A stretch of 54,362 nucleotides of DNA from Thermoanaerobacter sp. (GTDB taxonomy: Bacteria; Bacillota; Thermoanaerobacteria; Thermoanaerobacterales; Thermoanaerobacteraceae): NCBI GenBank assembly GCA_014896455.1, contig JADBKJ010000018.1, forward strand, positions 1 to 54,362, read 5' to 3'. Position 1 is the stretch's first letter; every line of letters begins with the position of its first letter. Below the pieces are notes generated by a model that saw only the letters and a list, made by a program, of their open reading frames with translations, ran no database searches and had not been told where the DNA came from. Below, piece after piece: positions 53,897 to 54,362 of this stretch. The translations under genes were made by a program, and so were the position numbers.

Positions 53897-54362
53897 AGTG
53901 TTCCTCCATTCTTGTATGATGAAGAAGAATTTGAAAGAGTGGCGTCTGAACTATATGGTTTAAAAGACCTAATAATAGGTATAACACACATTTTAGGTAC
54001 TTTCTTTGCAGTATATATACTCTATTCTATCTCTTTTCAAGATTTCCTTTTTTCTTTTTTAAATCCATCTAAAATATTTAGGATAACAGGAGAAAAAATC
54101 TATGTGTATTTATTTCTTATATGGACTGGATGGTCATTTGCGATATACGGTGTTTCGAATTTAGTTAAAGTTTTGCTTAATCTAAATGTGGAAGAAGTAA
54201 CACTTATTGATTATATAAGTTTACCAATATACTTTTTGCCTGTCATTGCTAGTTTATGGTTTATGCCTCATCAAGATTTTAAGATTTGGTACGATATAAT
54301 TTTTTATTTGATTATGTGGCATGAAATCTTTGTACGTAGAATTTTTAAGATTTTTATTATCT
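53732..54362 (+). CDS. Membrane protein, C-terminus beyond the window
   Basis: An uninterrupted frame of 210 codons runs off the right edge. The GTG at 53732 has TGGAGGTG six or seven bases upstream. The first ~95 residues are charged and soluble (FKISNYKKLTDPDKSKFKCN, PPFLYDEEEFERVASELYGL). At least three membrane segments follow (IIGITHILGTFFAVYILYSI; VYLFLIWTGWSFAIYGVSNL; YISLPIYFLPVIASLWFM). The family is not recognised; it belongs to the integrated element. Confidence 0.7.
   Translation, partial: MFKISNYKKLTDPDKSKFKCNPKDQWKNDIRIDGEQEQKEVDNEGDRNSKIKILHSVPPFLYDEEEFERVASELYGLKDLIIGITHILGTFFAVYILYSISFQDFLFSFLNPSKIFRITGEKIYVYLFLIWTGWSFAIYGVSNLVKVLLNLNVEEVTLIDYISLPIYFLPVIASLWFMPHQDFKIWYDIIFYLIMWHEIFVRRIFKIFII

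Overview
The window looks like chromosomal DNA of a low-GC, spore-forming, anaerobic Firmicute, most likely Thermoanaerobacter or a close relative. The reasons are AT-rich codon use, strong AGGAGG-type ribosome sites, the order mazG/yabN - HU - rqcP(yabO) - spoIID-like - yabP - yabQ - divIC - yabR, a desulfoferrodoxin, a [FeFe]-hydrogenase maturase (hydF) fossil, and a CBS-type family II pyrophosphatase. The genus is an inference from sequence style; no search was run.

Layout. (1) 1-6,500 is a gene graveyard. It holds fossils of argH, pstC (with an intact four-unit Pho box still in front of it) and an M48 peptidase, two copies of a ~260-bp GC-rich fold-back repeat whose ends carry a terminator-associated motif, an ECF sigma/anti-sigma pair, a VapBC pair and a truncated lipoprotein. 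(2) 6,500-14,450 carries phosphoglycerate mutase, ferritin and then a seven-gene cluster: NDH-2/DoxX fusion, EetA-like, EetB-like, polyprenyl synthase, ApbE, MenA-type prenyltransferase and FMN-binding lipoprotein. This matches the gene content of the flavin-based extracellular electron transfer locus described in Listeria. NADH electrons would pass to a dedicated membrane quinone, then to a surface flavoprotein flavinylated by ApbE. (3) 14,450-20,900 has a chimeric ThiF, desulfoferrodoxin, a two-component system, a hydF fossil and a TPR regulator with an MFS exporter. (4) 20,900-30,360 is the conserved sporulation/division block, Ppx, and three tRNA genes (Leu, initiator Met, elongator Met).

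(5) From ~30,330 to the right edge lies a large integrated element. A large serine recombinase sits at its left end, and its reading frame runs antisense into the elongator tRNA-Met. Next come a DUF4258 / YgiT-HTH / ImmA-type protease operon, a decayed inverted duplication of that region (31,638-32,910 versus 34,180-35,442), and an sce7726 / beta-family pair with overlapping 3' ends. Small membrane proteins and two HTH replication-type proteins follow. A compact Tad-type pilus operon comes next (CpaE, CpaF, TadB, TadC, pilin, TadE/G-like, CpaB, prepilin peptidase) with a NAGPA-domain protein, an HD-GYP protein and a UPF0175/PIN pair. Last is an actin-type partition module (ParM, repeat-rich candidate centromere, ParR-like). 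Replication, partition and pilus genes together suggest an integrated plasmid with its own surface apparatus. The right boundary was not found in the window.

Most interesting points: the electron-transfer locus; the Tad pilus plus ParMR integrated plasmid; a perfect three-way-junction fold inside a replication gene; candidate AUU start codons; and the fold-back repeats tied to terminators.
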